Source: Iodobacter sp025352645
GTDB lineage: Bacteria; Pseudomonadota; Gammaproteobacteria; Burkholderiales; Chitinibacteraceae
Length of the DNA stretch: 64,000 nucleotides
Assembly: GCF_033446605.1 (NCBI RefSeq)
Contig: NZ_JAWQUO010000003.1
Location: forward strand, 62,001 to 126,000
Direction of reading: 5' to 3'
Within the stretch, counting starts at the first letter, position 1. Every line of letters begins with the position of its first letter. Made by a program: the position numbers and the translations under genes. This document shows positions 1-8,359 of the stretch, piece by piece. The notes beneath the pieces were generated by a model that was not told the DNA's origin, searched no databases, and was given only the letters and a program-made list of their open reading frames with translations.

Positions 1-254
1 TGAACTGTGTAAAGCTGGGCCGTGAAGCTGAAGGGATGGATTTTCCGCCGCTGCCGGGTGCTTTAGGTAAGAAGGTTTTTGAGAATGTGTCTAAAGAAGC
101 GTGGCAGGCTTGGATTAAGCATCAAACCATGTTGATTAACGAAAACCGTTTGAGCTTGGCTGATCCGCGTGCGCGGCAGTATTTGCAGCAGCAGCTAGAG
201 AATTATTTCTTTGGCGATGGCGCAGAAATGCCCGCAGGCTTTGTGCCGCAATAA
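1..254 (+). CDS. yggX: Fe(2+)-trafficking protein YggX family, 5' end outside window
   Basis: Open at the window edge: the frame runs from base 3 and gives 83 visible residues beginning NCVKLGREAEGMDFPPLPG. Family members are about 90 residues, so only some seven N-terminal residues are missing, and the internal ATG at 36 is not the true start. The Cys near the N-terminus and the FPPLPG motif are typical of the family. YggX-type proteins are small cytoplasmic iron-binding proteins linked to protection of Fe-S clusters from oxidative damage. A strong terminator follows at once, so this is the last gene of its transcript. Confident by sequence resemblance. Confidence 0.9.
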   Translation, partial: NCVKLGREAEGMDFPPLPGALGKKVFENVSKEAWQAWIKHQTMLINENRLSLADPRARQYLQQQLENYFFGDGAEMPAGFVPQ

Positions 255-262
255 TTCTTAAG

Positions 263-293
263 CACAGGCCACTTATAGTGGCCTGTGTTGTTT
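263..293 (+). terminator. Rho-independent terminator after yggX
   Basis: Perfect 10-bp stem CACAGGCCAC (263-272) / GTGGCCTGTG (278-287) with a 5-base loop, followed by a short T-rich tract. It lies 9 bases after the yggX stop codon. Confidence 0.8.
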
Positions 294-911
294 CTGCGGT
301 AGGTAGCAGAGTATTTAGCTACTGATGCTTACGCATAACGATTATTAGTCCACGAAAAGCACTAAATACACGAAATAAACCGATCAAACGGGGATGATCT
401 CCCTTTGTTTTATTATCACGACGTGTAGATTTTTATGTGTATAACTATTTGATTTTAAATAAAATTTATTAAAATAAATGCACCTGATTATGTCTCTTTC
501 TCAAACAAAGCCATGTACTACATATTAGGGCAATATGCTGTAGGGGCGCTGCTTGCTGCGCCCTCGCTGAACAGGGCGCAGCAAGCAGCGCCCCTACGAG
601 TTAATTCGTGCGTTTAGGTTTTTATGGGCTGTGTGTTTTTTGATTTTGCTATGTAATATCAGTTAGGTAGCGTGTGTAGGGCGGGTGAAACGCAATCTCG
701 TTAATATATGGATGGGAAAGGCGGTTTGGTTGGCCTGCGCGATTGCATGGCGTGGGCAAAAAACGTGCTTACCTTATTAAATGCTTAAATTGGCAGAATT
801 GGCGTGAAATTTGCAATTGAATTTTTAGCTTAAAATTGGTTCGAAACCTTATCCATTCTAGGGTTTTATTTATTCCTGACAGCGTGTAACGCTATACCAA
901 AGCGAAGAAAG
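294..911. other. Gene-free interval upstream of ppk1, rich in repeats
   Basis: No convincing coding ORF was found. It contains a half copy of the CCACGAAA-type repeat (350-378), a sequence at 483-504 matching the ends of the MITE-like family described elsewhere in this window, a perfect 25-bp hairpin (540-597), and one arm of the GTAGGGCGGGTGAAAC repeat near 675. The 300 bases just before ppk1 are AT-rich and presumably carry its promoter, but no clear -35/-10 pair was identified. Confidence 0.6.
540..597. repeat. Perfect 25-bp inverted repeat (hairpin)
   Basis: The arms at 540-564 (begins GTAGGGGCGCTGCTTGCTG) and 573-597 are exact reverse complements around an 8-base loop. The right-arm sequence recurs almost unchanged at 3122-3146, after ppk1, so it is a dispersed repeat. 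There is no U-tract, so it is not a canonical terminator. Confidence 0.8.
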
Positions 912-2990
912 ATGAGTTACAAACCTACAGACAATCAGTTAATGCTCAATCGTGAAATGGGGTTGTTGGAGTTCAATCGCCGAGTATTGGCTCAGGCGGA
1001 GGACGCTAGCAATCCTTTGTTGGAACGTCTGAAGTTTTTGTGCATTGTTTCATCTAATTTGGATGAGTTTTTTGAAGTGCGGGTAGCGTGGCTTAAAGAA
1101 AACATCTGCCATAACCCAACGCGTTTACTACCCGAAGGGATGACACCGCTGCAGGCGTTTGAGCTGGTGACGCGGGAAGCACATGATTTAGTGGATCGCC
1201 AATATAGCTTGCTGCTAGAGGTATTGTTCCCTGCTATGGCTAAAGAAGGGATTCATTTTTTCCGTCGCAGTGTGTGGACAGACGAGCAGCGGGAGTGGGT
1301 GCGTGATTTCTTTTTCCGTGAGCTGATGCCAATTCTGACGCCGATTGGGCTTGATCCTTCGCATCCTTTCCCACGAGTACTCAATAAATCCCTTAATTTT
1401 ATTGTTGAGCTAGAAGGCAACGATGCGTTTGGTCGCAGCTCGGGGATTGCCATTGTGCAAGCACCACGTATTTTGCCGCGCTTTGTAAAAATGCCGGACG
1501 AGATTTCTGGTGTAGAAAATGGCTTTGTTTTCTTATCGTCCATTTTGCATGCGCACGTGGATGAGCTGTTTTCTGGTATGCAGGTGCTAGGTTGTTATCA
1601 ATTCCGCGTGACGCGTGATTCTGATGTATCGGTGGATGATGATGATCTAAAAGACTTACGTGCGGCGCTAAAAGGCGAGTTGTCGCAACGCTCTTATGGC
1701 GATGCCGTGCGTTTAGAGCTGGCGGATAATTGCCCTAAGCATTTACAAGCTTTCTTGCGTGATCAGTTTGGTTTAAAAGATGCTGATTTATACCGCGTAA
1801 ACGGGCCTGTAAATTTAGTGCGCTTGATGCAAGTGCCGGATCAGGTTGATCGACCGGATCTGAAGTTTGAACCATTTATGCCAGGCATTCCTATTGAGCT
1901 ACGCAAACAGCCAGATATGTTTGCCGCGATTCGCCAAGGCGATATTTTATTGCATCACCCCTACCAAAGTTTTACCCCCGTGATTGATTTGCTGCAGCAG
2001 GCGGCAAGAGATCCACAGGTGGTGGCGATCAAGATGACGGTTTACCGTACCGGCACTGAATCATCCTTGATGGAGGCCTTAAGCGAGGCGGCAGGGCGCG
2101 GTAAAGAGGTGACGGCAGTGGTTGAGCTGATGGCGCGCTTTGATGAAGAAGCCAATATCAACTGGGCTGCCAAGCTAGAGCTGGCGGGTGTGCACGTGGT
2201 GTATGGCGTATATGGCTATAAAACCCACGCCAAGATGTTGTTAATTGTGCGCCGTGAGGAAGGGCGCTTAAACCGCTATGCCCACGTTGGCACGGGTAAT
2301 TACCACCCGCGTACCACTAAGCTTTACACCGATTTTGGCTTGATGACGACGAATGAAGAAATCGTTAGCGATGTGAATGACGTGTTTATGCAGCTTACCG
2401 GCCTTGGCTTGGCTGGCGATCATCATCAGCTGTGGCAAGCGCCGTTTACTTTGCAGCCGAATATTTTAAAGTATATCGATAAAGAAATTGCCCACGCCAA
2501 GGAAGGGCGTAAGGCGGTGATTATCGCCAAAATGAATGCGCTATTAGAACCAACAGTGATCGATAAGCTGTATCAGGCATCGCAAGCGGGGGTAACAATT
2601 CACCTGATCGTGCGCGGGGTGTGTGCGCTGCGCCCAGGTATTCCTGGGGTGTCGGACAATATTCGGGTTCGATCGATTATTGGGCGTTTATTAGAGCATC
2701 ACCGCGTGTTTTATTTTTATAACGATGGCGCTGAGGATGTGTACTTATCCTCTGCCGATTGGATGGGGCGCAATTTATTCCGCCGTATTGAGATTGCCTT
2801 CCCAATCTTAAATCCAAAAGTAAAACGCCGTGTGATTCGTGAAAGCCTGCGCCCTTGCTTAGTGGATAACACCCAAGCTTGGGAAATGCTGTCGGATGGC
2901 CGCTATCGCCGCAAGACGGCGCGTGGGGGTAAGTTGCGCTCTTCACAAGCAACCCTATTGGCAGAATTAGCGGCTAAGCCACGTAATTAA
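912..2990 (+). CDS. ppk1: Polyphosphate kinase 1
   Basis: This 692-residue protein has the normal length for PPK1, the cytoplasmic or membrane-associated enzyme that reversibly polymerises the gamma phosphate of ATP into inorganic polyphosphate. The N-terminal domain starts LNREMGLLEFNRRVLAQA. The catalytic phosphohistidine motif AHVGTGNYHP contains His458, and the second conserved histidine is in LLEHHRVFYFYN (His596), followed by VYLSSADWMGRN; both match the two essential histidines of E. coli PPK. The start is ATG at 912, shortly after a GAAGAAAG purine tract. sixA follows on the same strand after 242 bases. All key motifs are intact. Confidence 0.97.
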   Translation: MSYKPTDNQLMLNREMGLLEFNRRVLAQAEDASNPLLERLKFLCIVSSNLDEFFEVRVAWLKENICHNPTRLLPEGMTPLQAFELVTREAHDLVDRQYSLLLEVLFPAMAKEGIHFFRRSVWTDEQREWVRDFFFRELMPILTPIGLDPSHPFPRVLNKSLNFIVELEGNDAFGRSSGIAIVQAPRILPRFVKMPDEISGVENGFVFLSSILHAHVDELFSGMQVLGCYQFRVTRDSDVSVDDDDLKDLRAALKGELSQRSYGDAVRLELADNCPKHLQAFLRDQFGLKDADLYRVNGPVNLVRLMQVPDQVDRPDLKFEPFMPGIPIELRKQPDMFAAIRQGDILLHHPYQSFTPVIDLLQQAARDPQVVAIKMTVYRTGTESSLMEALSEAAGRGKEVTAVVELMARFDEEANINWAAKLELAGVHVVYGVYGYKTHAKMLLIVRREEGRLNRYAHVGTGNYHPRTTKLYTDFGLMTTNEEIVSDVNDVFMQLTGLGLAGDHHQLWQAPFTLQPNILKYIDKEIAHAKEGRKAVIIAKMNALLEPTVIDKLYQASQAGVTIHLIVRGVCALRPGIPGVSDNIRVRSIIGRLLEHHRVFYFYNDGAEDVYLSSADWMGRNLFRRIEIAFPILNPKVKRRVIRESLRPCLVDNTQAWEMLSDGRYRRKTARGGKLRSSQATLLAELAAKPRN

Positions 2991-3062
2991 GTGGTTGGGA
3001 TATGGCAAAGTGCTGTGTTTTTTTAGAGGGGAACCCCAGTCCTATTAACTTAAGCCAAGCGA

Positions 3063-3146
3063 GTAGGGCGGGTGCAACCTTTGATCGATGCTGAAAAAAA
3101 CGTGGGTTGTACCCGTCCTACAGGGCGCAGCAAGCAGCGCCGCTAC
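3063..3146. repeat. Intergenic inverted repeat plus half hairpin
   Basis: GTAGGGCGGGTGCAACC at 3063-3079 pairs imperfectly with GGTTGTACCCGTCCTAC at 3105-3121. The 25 bases after it repeat the right arm of the 540-597 hairpin with one mismatch. This composite of two dispersed repeat families lies between ppk1 and sixA. Confidence 0.7.
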
Positions 3147-3232
3147 ATTTTGTTTCAGGGGTGTGAGTCTAGGCCAGTGATGTTTGTGGGGCTGGCCAGT
3201 CCTGTTTATTCCATCGTATAAAGGCGTAGTTT

Positions 3233-3691
3233 GTGGATTTAATTTTGTGGCGGCATGCCGAAGCGGAGGAGGGCGAAAACGATTTACTTCGTCCGCTAAC
3301 GGCTAAAGGGCGCAAGCAAGCCGAAAAAATGGCGGCTTGGTTGAATAAACGCTTAGATGGTGCTGCGCTCACGGTGATCGCTAGTGAAGCGTTGCGGAGT
3401 CAGGAAACCGCTAGGGCATTAAGTAAGCAATTTAATATTGATGCAAGGCTTAATCCTGGCGCACGCGCCGCTGCTTATTTAGAAGTGAGTAATTGGCCGC
3501 GTGAAACGGGTAAGGTTTTGGTTTTGGTTGGCCACCAAAATGAGCTTGGACATGTGGCGGCGGTGCTTATGGCTGGCAAAGAATTAGATTGGAATGTGCG
3601 TCGTGGCGGCTGTTGGTGGCTACAAAGGCGGGTGAGAGTTGGGCAAATAAGCTACTTATTGCGGGCGGTGATGTCCCCTGATTTGTTGTAA
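3233..3691 (+). CDS. sixA: Phosphohistidine phosphatase SixA
   Basis: This 152-residue histidine phosphatase (phosphoglycerate mutase fold) carries the catalytic RHA motif near the N-terminus (LILWRHAEAEEG) and a second active-site histidine in VLVGHQNELG. SixA removes phosphate from histidine phosphotransfer proteins; in E. coli it also acts on the nitrogen phosphotransferase system. The start is GTG at 3233, because the next in-frame start would remove the RHA motif. The C-terminal 25 residues (RVRVGQISYLLRAVMSPDLL) are less conserved. Placement after ppk1 is common in betaproteobacteria. Confidence 0.88.
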   Translation: MDLILWRHAEAEEGENDLLRPLTAKGRKQAEKMAAWLNKRLDGAALTVIASEALRSQETARALSKQFNIDARLNPGARAAAYLEVSNWPRETGKVLVLVGHQNELGHVAAVLMAGKELDWNVRRGGCWWLQRRVRVGQISYLLRAVMSPDLL

Positions 3692-3935
3692 GTATTTTCT
3701 AGTGATTTTGATTTGGCTAAGGGCAGACTAAGGGCTTTTGCTTGATTTTATGGCAGTTTAGGTTCTTTCTTACTATGTAAATTGGAATAAGTAAGAAATT
3801 GTTTATCTATATGTGTTTTGTGTTACTGTCATGGACAGCTAATAGCTTGCTTTAAGTCAATTAATGGGTAGTTATTCCAATGTATTGTGTTAACATCCAG
3901 TAATATGCTATTGCAACTTACTCGGGGGCATTAAA

Positions 3936-4100
3936 ATGCTAATTCATACGCAAGTCCGTAAACCCGTTGTTCCTGTTCGTGATGCTTCAGCTCTACCTAA
4001 TTTCTTTGAGCGCAATAAGAGTGCCTCGCCCTTTGCGTGGATTACTTTATCTGATGAAGCTAAACGGTCTGCTCCACCGAAAAAACAAACGGTGAAATAA
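3936..4100 (+). CDS. Small hypothetical protein (54 aa)
   Basis: The ATG at 3936 follows a strong Shine-Dalgarno-like GGGGG at 3924-3928 and opens a 54-codon frame beginning MLIHTQVRKPVVPVRD and ending PPKKQTVK. The stop lies immediately before a good intrinsic terminator. RBS, short frame and terminator together make a self-contained small gene. The product is basic at its C-terminus, has no signal peptide or membrane segment, and contains a Pro/Val-rich start and an FFERNKSASPFAWITLS core. I do not recognise a family and assign no function. Confidence 0.6.
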   Translation: MLIHTQVRKPVVPVRDASALPNFFERNKSASPFAWITLSDEAKRSAPPKKQTVK

Positions 4101-4102
4101 GC

Positions 4103-4131
4103 AAAACGGCTGCAAGATGCAGCCGTTTTTT
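4103..4131. terminator. Bidirectional intrinsic terminator
   Basis: The stem ACGGCTGCA / TGCAGCCGT is bracketed by A4 on the left and T6 on the right, so it can act for the small ORF on the plus strand and for hemY arriving on the minus strand. Confidence 0.85.
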
Positions 4132-4148
4132 GTTGGGGCGAGTCTTAG

Positions 4149-5354
4149 CTACAGTAAGCTAGCCTGCGGTAGGGCCAAGGCCAAGCTGGCACGGTAATGT
4201 TTGCTAGCCGCATCATTTTTATCCAGCGAATCTAATAATTCCGCCAATTCTGCATGGGCAACCGCCGTAGGATGTACAGCAATGCTGGCTTCTAGATAGG
4301 TTTGCGCCTTGCCCCATAGTGCGCTTGCACGGCACAGCCTACCCAGAGTCAATAGTAGCAAATGATCTTTAGGGTGCTGCTTCAGCCATAATTCAGCTTG
4401 TTGTAGCTGAGAGATCAAAGCCTCCCCCGTTAAGCCAAGTGAGCCATAGCGCCCCGCTAAAGTACTCGACCACTCATTACGTAGCGTTTCTTCGATCAAG
4501 CTACGGGCAAAGGCAGGCTCGCCTTGCTGCTTATGGCTATCGACTACGGCTTCTAACAGCTGTGGCAGGGTTTTATCGCCACTTGGCAGCTTATGCCACC
4601 AGTCTTGCAATTGCTGGCTGGATAAAGGCTGCTGCTTAAGTTTTAGCAAATAAGCTTGATTACGGATGCGTCTTGCTTGCTCTGCATCTACGGCTTCGCT
4701 TTTAGCCAGCTGCTCTACCAAGCGTAAAATAGCGTCAGGATTTTCTTCACGCAAGCGTAAACGCAGCTCTAATTGCAAAGCGGCGGTGAGCTTGGGTGAG
4801 ATTTGCCTTGCCGCAGCTAGGGCATTACCTGCGTCGCTATAGCGGCGCTCATCCAGATAAAGCTCCGCTGCCATCATGGCTGCAGATAAGTGTTGATTGC
4901 CAAAACGCTGTTGAAGTTTTTCTAGGTATTGATCGCGGCGGGCAAAATCACGCATTTGATGCGCAGCCCGCGTGGCCAACAGTGCATTCACGGCGAAGGC
5001 ATCGTTGTTCTCGCTATTATTGAGCGCCTCTCCAGCCAGCCGTTCAGCGCGTTGGTAGCGGCCTTCAAAAAAGGCTAAGCGCGCTTCACGCTCTAGTTGA
5101 ATGGAGGCGTCTCTTTGCTGACGTTCACGGTATTGCTTAACTCGTTGTGGCAAGCCGCCAAATTCAGCCACTAGCTTTAGTAATAAATACAGCAGGGTAA
5201 TGGTTGCTAAGGTCAGCATGGCGAATACATTTAGCGATATTTCAATACGCCAAGGCGGTAAAAACAGCAGTACATAGCCGGTATTGAGCTGGGCAAATAG
5301 GGTCAGGCCAACTGCCAGCGCAAATAGGGCGATGATCCAAAATAGGATTCTCAT
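4149..5354 (-). CDS. hemY: HemY-like TPR membrane protein
   Basis: The 401-residue protein begins MRILFWIIALFALAVGLTLF. It has two N-terminal membrane helices (about 1-22 and 40-62), the HemY N-terminal domain, and a cytoplasmic alpha-helical TPR-like remainder rich in Ala, Leu and Gln. An in-frame upstream extension to 5471 would overlap hemX and lacks the hydrophobic start, so ATG at 5354 is chosen. HemY of this type is not protoporphyrinogen oxidase; it is the conserved last gene of the hemCDXY cluster of beta- and gammaproteobacteria and has been proposed to coordinate haem biosynthesis enzymes. It starts 55 bases after the hemX stop. Confidence 0.9.
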   Translation of the reverse strand: MRILFWIIALFALAVGLTLFAQLNTGYVLLFLPPWRIEISLNVFAMLTLATITLLYLLLKLVAEFGGLPQRVKQYRERQQRDASIQLEREARLAFFEGRYQRAERLAGEALNNSENNDAFAVNALLATRAAHQMRDFARRDQYLEKLQQRFGNQHLSAAMMAAELYLDERRYSDAGNALAAARQISPKLTAALQLELRLRLREENPDAILRLVEQLAKSEAVDAEQARRIRNQAYLLKLKQQPLSSQQLQDWWHKLPSGDKTLPQLLEAVVDSHKQQGEPAFARSLIEETLRNEWSSTLAGRYGSLGLTGEALISQLQQAELWLKQHPKDHLLLLTLGRLCRASALWGKAQTYLEASIAVHPTAVAHAELAELLDSLDKNDAASKHYRASLALALPQASLL

Positions 5355-5409
5355 CGGGTAGCCTTTGGTGTAGCCGTAAAAGTGAGCGTTAAGCGAATGC
5401 GGCAAAGGA

Positions 5410-6450
5410 TCATTGCTTCGCCCTTTCTGCAATCGTGCGTGCGCTGCGTACGGCGGCCAAGCTAGTGCCAAGCTCAGGTAAGGTAATCACTAAATCTTGC
5501 GATCCCAGTTGTTTAAGCGTGGCAATAGAGGTGGCGGTTTGTGGTGATTTTTGATCGAAATATTGCTCTAAATAACGTAACGCGGCGGCAAGATCGCTGC
5601 GGTAGCTGGTTTCGTCTTTTAGCATCAGCGTGGTGCGGGCGTCTAATAATCTGAGCTTAATGTTTTCGCGCAGGAAAAAACCTTGCTCTGGGGATAGCAA
5701 CATGGCTTCTGGTTTATCCATCCGGCGAATTTGAATCAGCTGTTTAAGCTGGTGCCAAAGATCATCAGAAAAACGCCCAAATGCGCTGCTGCTAGCAGAT
5801 TCCTTGGCTTGGGGTGGGGCCTGGCGATAGCTATCAATGGCTAAAGGTAAGTCATCTAGGCCTGAGATCAGGCTATCGAGCTTGGCGCTAATACCAATCG
5901 TATCCACATAAGGGAGTGCTTTCAGCGTATCAATGTCGCGGGTAATACTTTGGCGTAGGCTGATCAGTTCTGGGCGATTGAGCTGAGTGAGTTTTTGATC
6001 GATATTGGCCAGAGCCAGCAGGGCACCATTGATATTGCCGCCCAATTGCAGTTGTTGGCTGGCAAAGCCTAAGATTTGTTCTATTTCAGAGAGAGCACGG
6101 TGTGTTTCGTTATGCGTCAGCGCCTCATACATATTATTGAGGGCTTGCTGCTGATTCAGCGATTCAGCTTGCTTGGCTTCAAGTAGAGCCAGTTTGCCAA
6201 CAAACTGCTGCTGTAACTTAGTATTTTCGGTGAGTTGCTGCGTCAGTTGGCTGGTACTGGTTTTATTGCCGGCCAGCTGGCGGCTTACATCAAGCTTGAG
6301 CTGCTCCATTGCCTGCTGTTGGTACAGCCATACGCTGCCAGCGGCAATTAAGGCGGCAGCACTGAGCACAATGGCCGTTTGAGGAATAAAACGACGACTG
6401 GGAGTTTGCAGCGCCGCAGAGAGTGATTCTTGAGAAGTATCCTGAGTCAT
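5410..6450 (-). CDS. hemX: HemX family protein
   Basis: The 346-residue protein has a short cytoplasmic N-terminus, one membrane anchor (about residues 23-44, TAIVLSAAALIAAGSVWLY), a Gln-rich coiled-coil stretch (about 45-110) and the helical HemX domain. The family is often labelled uroporphyrinogen-III C-methyltransferase, but it lacks the SAM-binding methyltransferase fold, so catalysis should not be assumed; recent work on the family suggests regulation or scaffolding of haem synthesis. It lies 14 bases downstream of hemD and just before hemY, consistent with one hemCDXY transcript. Confidence 0.9.
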   Translation of the reverse strand: MTQDTSQESLSAALQTPSRRFIPQTAIVLSAAALIAAGSVWLYQQQAMEQLKLDVSRQLAGNKTSTSQLTQQLTENTKLQQQFVGKLALLEAKQAESLNQQQALNNMYEALTHNETHRALSEIEQILGFASQQLQLGGNINGALLALANIDQKLTQLNRPELISLRQSITRDIDTLKALPYVDTIGISAKLDSLISGLDDLPLAIDSYRQAPPQAKESASSSAFGRFSDDLWHQLKQLIQIRRMDKPEAMLLSPEQGFFLRENIKLRLLDARTTLMLKDETSYRSDLAAALRYLEQYFDQKSPQTATSIATLKQLGSQDLVITLPELGTSLAAVRSARTIAERAKQ

Positions 6451-6464
6451 CTTAGTCTTGTTTC

Positions 6465-7226
6465 CTAGCGGGGAAGGGTGAAGTGCTGATGTAGGCCACG
6501 CAAAATACCGCTATCCCCCGCATCTGTTAGTTCTATTTGTTTGGCACCTAAAGCGATCAGTGACTCTGCAATGCGCGGATGAGGCACGAAATATATGCGT
6601 GATTGTAACGCTTGCAGCGCACCATCTCCAGCGAGCTGAAATAAGTGTTGCGCCGCTTCTGAGCTAGAAATGACGATGCCATCGCAGCCTGTGGCTAATT
6701 CGGCATTTAAGCGTGCTAGATCAAAGCGAGGCGGTTGTCTTTGGTAGGCGCTGATCACAGTGAGCCGTGCTCCCCGCTCTTGTAAGGCATTGGGTAATAG
6801 TTCACGCCCACCATTGCCGCGAAATATAACTACTTTTTTATTTTGTAAGCTTTGCATGGCGGGCTCAAGTAATAAGCCCTCACTATCAAATTGACTGCTT
6901 GGGCAGATAATTTGTTCCATGCCTAGTTCTTTAGCCCGGCGTTCGCTACCTGGACCAACTACGGCAACGGGTAAATCTTTTGGCCACTGCGGTAATTGCG
7001 AAACTACCGCATCCAGCGCCGACGGGCTAACAAAGATTGCTAGATCAAATTGCGCTAAGTTGGCTAATGCCGCCGCTAGCGGTGCTGGATCGGCGGCGGG
7101 GGCAATTTCCAGTAGTGGCATTGCTACCGCCTCTGCACCAGCCTCAATGAGTAGGTTGATTAAGCCGGCAGCTTGCTGACTGGGGCGCGTTACCCACAGG
7201 CGCAGACCTTGAAGAGTTTGGCTCAT
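6465..7226 (-). CDS. hemD: Uroporphyrinogen-III synthase
   Basis: The 253-residue protein fits the HemD family, with two similar alpha/beta lobes: LWVTRPSQQAAGLINLL at the start, FDLAIFVSPSALDAV in lobe one and GCDGIVISSSEAAQHLF in lobe two. HemD cyclises hydroxymethylbilane, the HemC product, to uroporphyrinogen III with inversion of ring D. Sequence conservation is weak in this family, so the call rests on fold motifs plus the position between hemC and hemX. The gap to hemC is 119 bases with no clear terminator. Confidence 0.93.
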   Translation of the reverse strand: MSQTLQGLRLWVTRPSQQAAGLINLLIEAGAEAVAMPLLEIAPAADPAPLAAALANLAQFDLAIFVSPSALDAVVSQLPQWPKDLPVAVVGPGSERRAKELGMEQIICPSSQFDSEGLLLEPAMQSLQNKKVVIFRGNGGRELLPNALQERGARLTVISAYQRQPPRFDLARLNAELATGCDGIVISSSEAAQHLFQLAGDGALQALQSRIYFVPHPRIAESLIALGAKQIELTDAGDSGILRGLHQHFTLPR

Positions 7227-7345
7227 CGTGATGCCCTAAGAAATGTAGCGTGGACAAATAGCCAGCCCTATATGCATCAATTTAGTCGATGCCATGCAAG
7301 ATAAATCGCTTGAGGCGGGTAAGCACCCAACTCAGCAAAGCATTA

Positions 7346-8281
7346 CTAAGCTGCAGCGGCTAAGTTTTTCAAAATCTCGGTTGCGCCTTCGGTGCAGAGC
7401 AATTCAGCCACTTGTAAACCTAGGCCATTGGCGGCGGCAAGTGAGCCGTTGGCTTCGGCGTACACAATATCGCTGCCATCTGGGTTGGCAATAAAGGCGC
7501 GCAGGCGCAAAAATCCATCATCTTCTTCTGCAAAAGCACCCAGTGGAATCTGGCAAGATCCACCTAAGCGGCGTGATAGGGCGCGCTCTGCCGTGACACA
7601 GGCTGCAGTGATGGTATGGTTGAGTGGTGCTAAGAGCGCTTTTAAGTCTTCTCTATCATCACGAATCTCAATACCGAGCGCGCCTTGGCCTGGTGATGGC
7701 AGGCTATCGCTCGGGGAAATGGCGCTTTTGATTCGCTCGCCCAATCCAAGCCGAATTAAGCCGGATGCAGCTAGGATAATAGCGTCGTATTCACCCGCAT
7801 CTAATTTGCCTAAGCGCGTACCTACATTGCCACGTAAGGGCTTGATCATCAGGTGTGGGAAACGAGCACGCAGCTGTGATTCACGGCGCAGACTAGAAGT
7901 GCCAACGATGGCCCCAGCAGGGAGCTGATCTAGGGATGGGTATTTATTTGAAACAAAGGCATCGCGGGGGTCTTCACGCTCGCCAATGGCGGCCAATGCA
8001 AAGCCAGCTGGCAAGAGCATGGGTACGTCTTTCATGGAATGCACGGCCAGATCGGCACGGCCTTCTTCAATCGCGGTTTCTAGCTCTTTAACAAATAAGC
8101 CCTTGCCGCCAATTTTATTCAAAGTGACGTCTAAAATCCGGTCGCCTTGGGTGGTCATTCCTAGTAATTCAACCGTCAGCTCTGGATAGAGCGTCTCAAG
8201 CTTCGCCTTGATATGGTTAGCCTGCCAGAGTGCGAGCGGGCTTTCACGAGTTGCAATAACGAGGCGAGTAGGCAGTATCAC
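7346..8281 (-). CDS. hemC: Hydroxymethylbilane synthase (porphobilinogen deaminase)
   Basis: The enzyme condenses four porphobilinogens into hydroxymethylbilane. The conserved TRESPLALWQA N-terminus, KDVP, RRxxQL and GGSCQIPLG motifs are present; the Cys of the last one (Cys243) carries the dipyrromethane cofactor. I prefer GTG at 8281, giving 311 residues, the family norm: AAGGAA lies 6 bases upstream, while the longer frame needs a TTG at 8308 without a good RBS and adds nine unconserved residues. It is the first gene of the minus-strand hemCDXY group. Confidence 0.96.
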   Translation of the reverse strand: MILPTRLVIATRESPLALWQANHIKAKLETLYPELTVELLGMTTQGDRILDVTLNKIGGKGLFVKELETAIEEGRADLAVHSMKDVPMLLPAGFALAAIGEREDPRDAFVSNKYPSLDQLPAGAIVGTSSLRRESQLRARFPHLMIKPLRGNVGTRLGKLDAGEYDAIILAASGLIRLGLGERIKSAISPSDSLPSPGQGALGIEIRDDREDLKALLAPLNHTITAACVTAERALSRRLGGSCQIPLGAFAEEDDGFLRLRAFIANPDGSDIVYAEANGSLAAANGLGLQVAELLCTEGATEILKNLAAAA

Positions 8282-8359
8282 TTGCGATTCCTTGAGTTTT
8301 TCATACAAGGGCGCATTCTATCATTAGCCGCCTGTGGGCTGTCTGCTGGAGTTTGACGC

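Noticed and set aside
5355..5471. Extended HemY start within hemX
   Set aside because: It overlaps the end of hemX, and HemY proteins begin with a hydrophobic helix, found at 5354.
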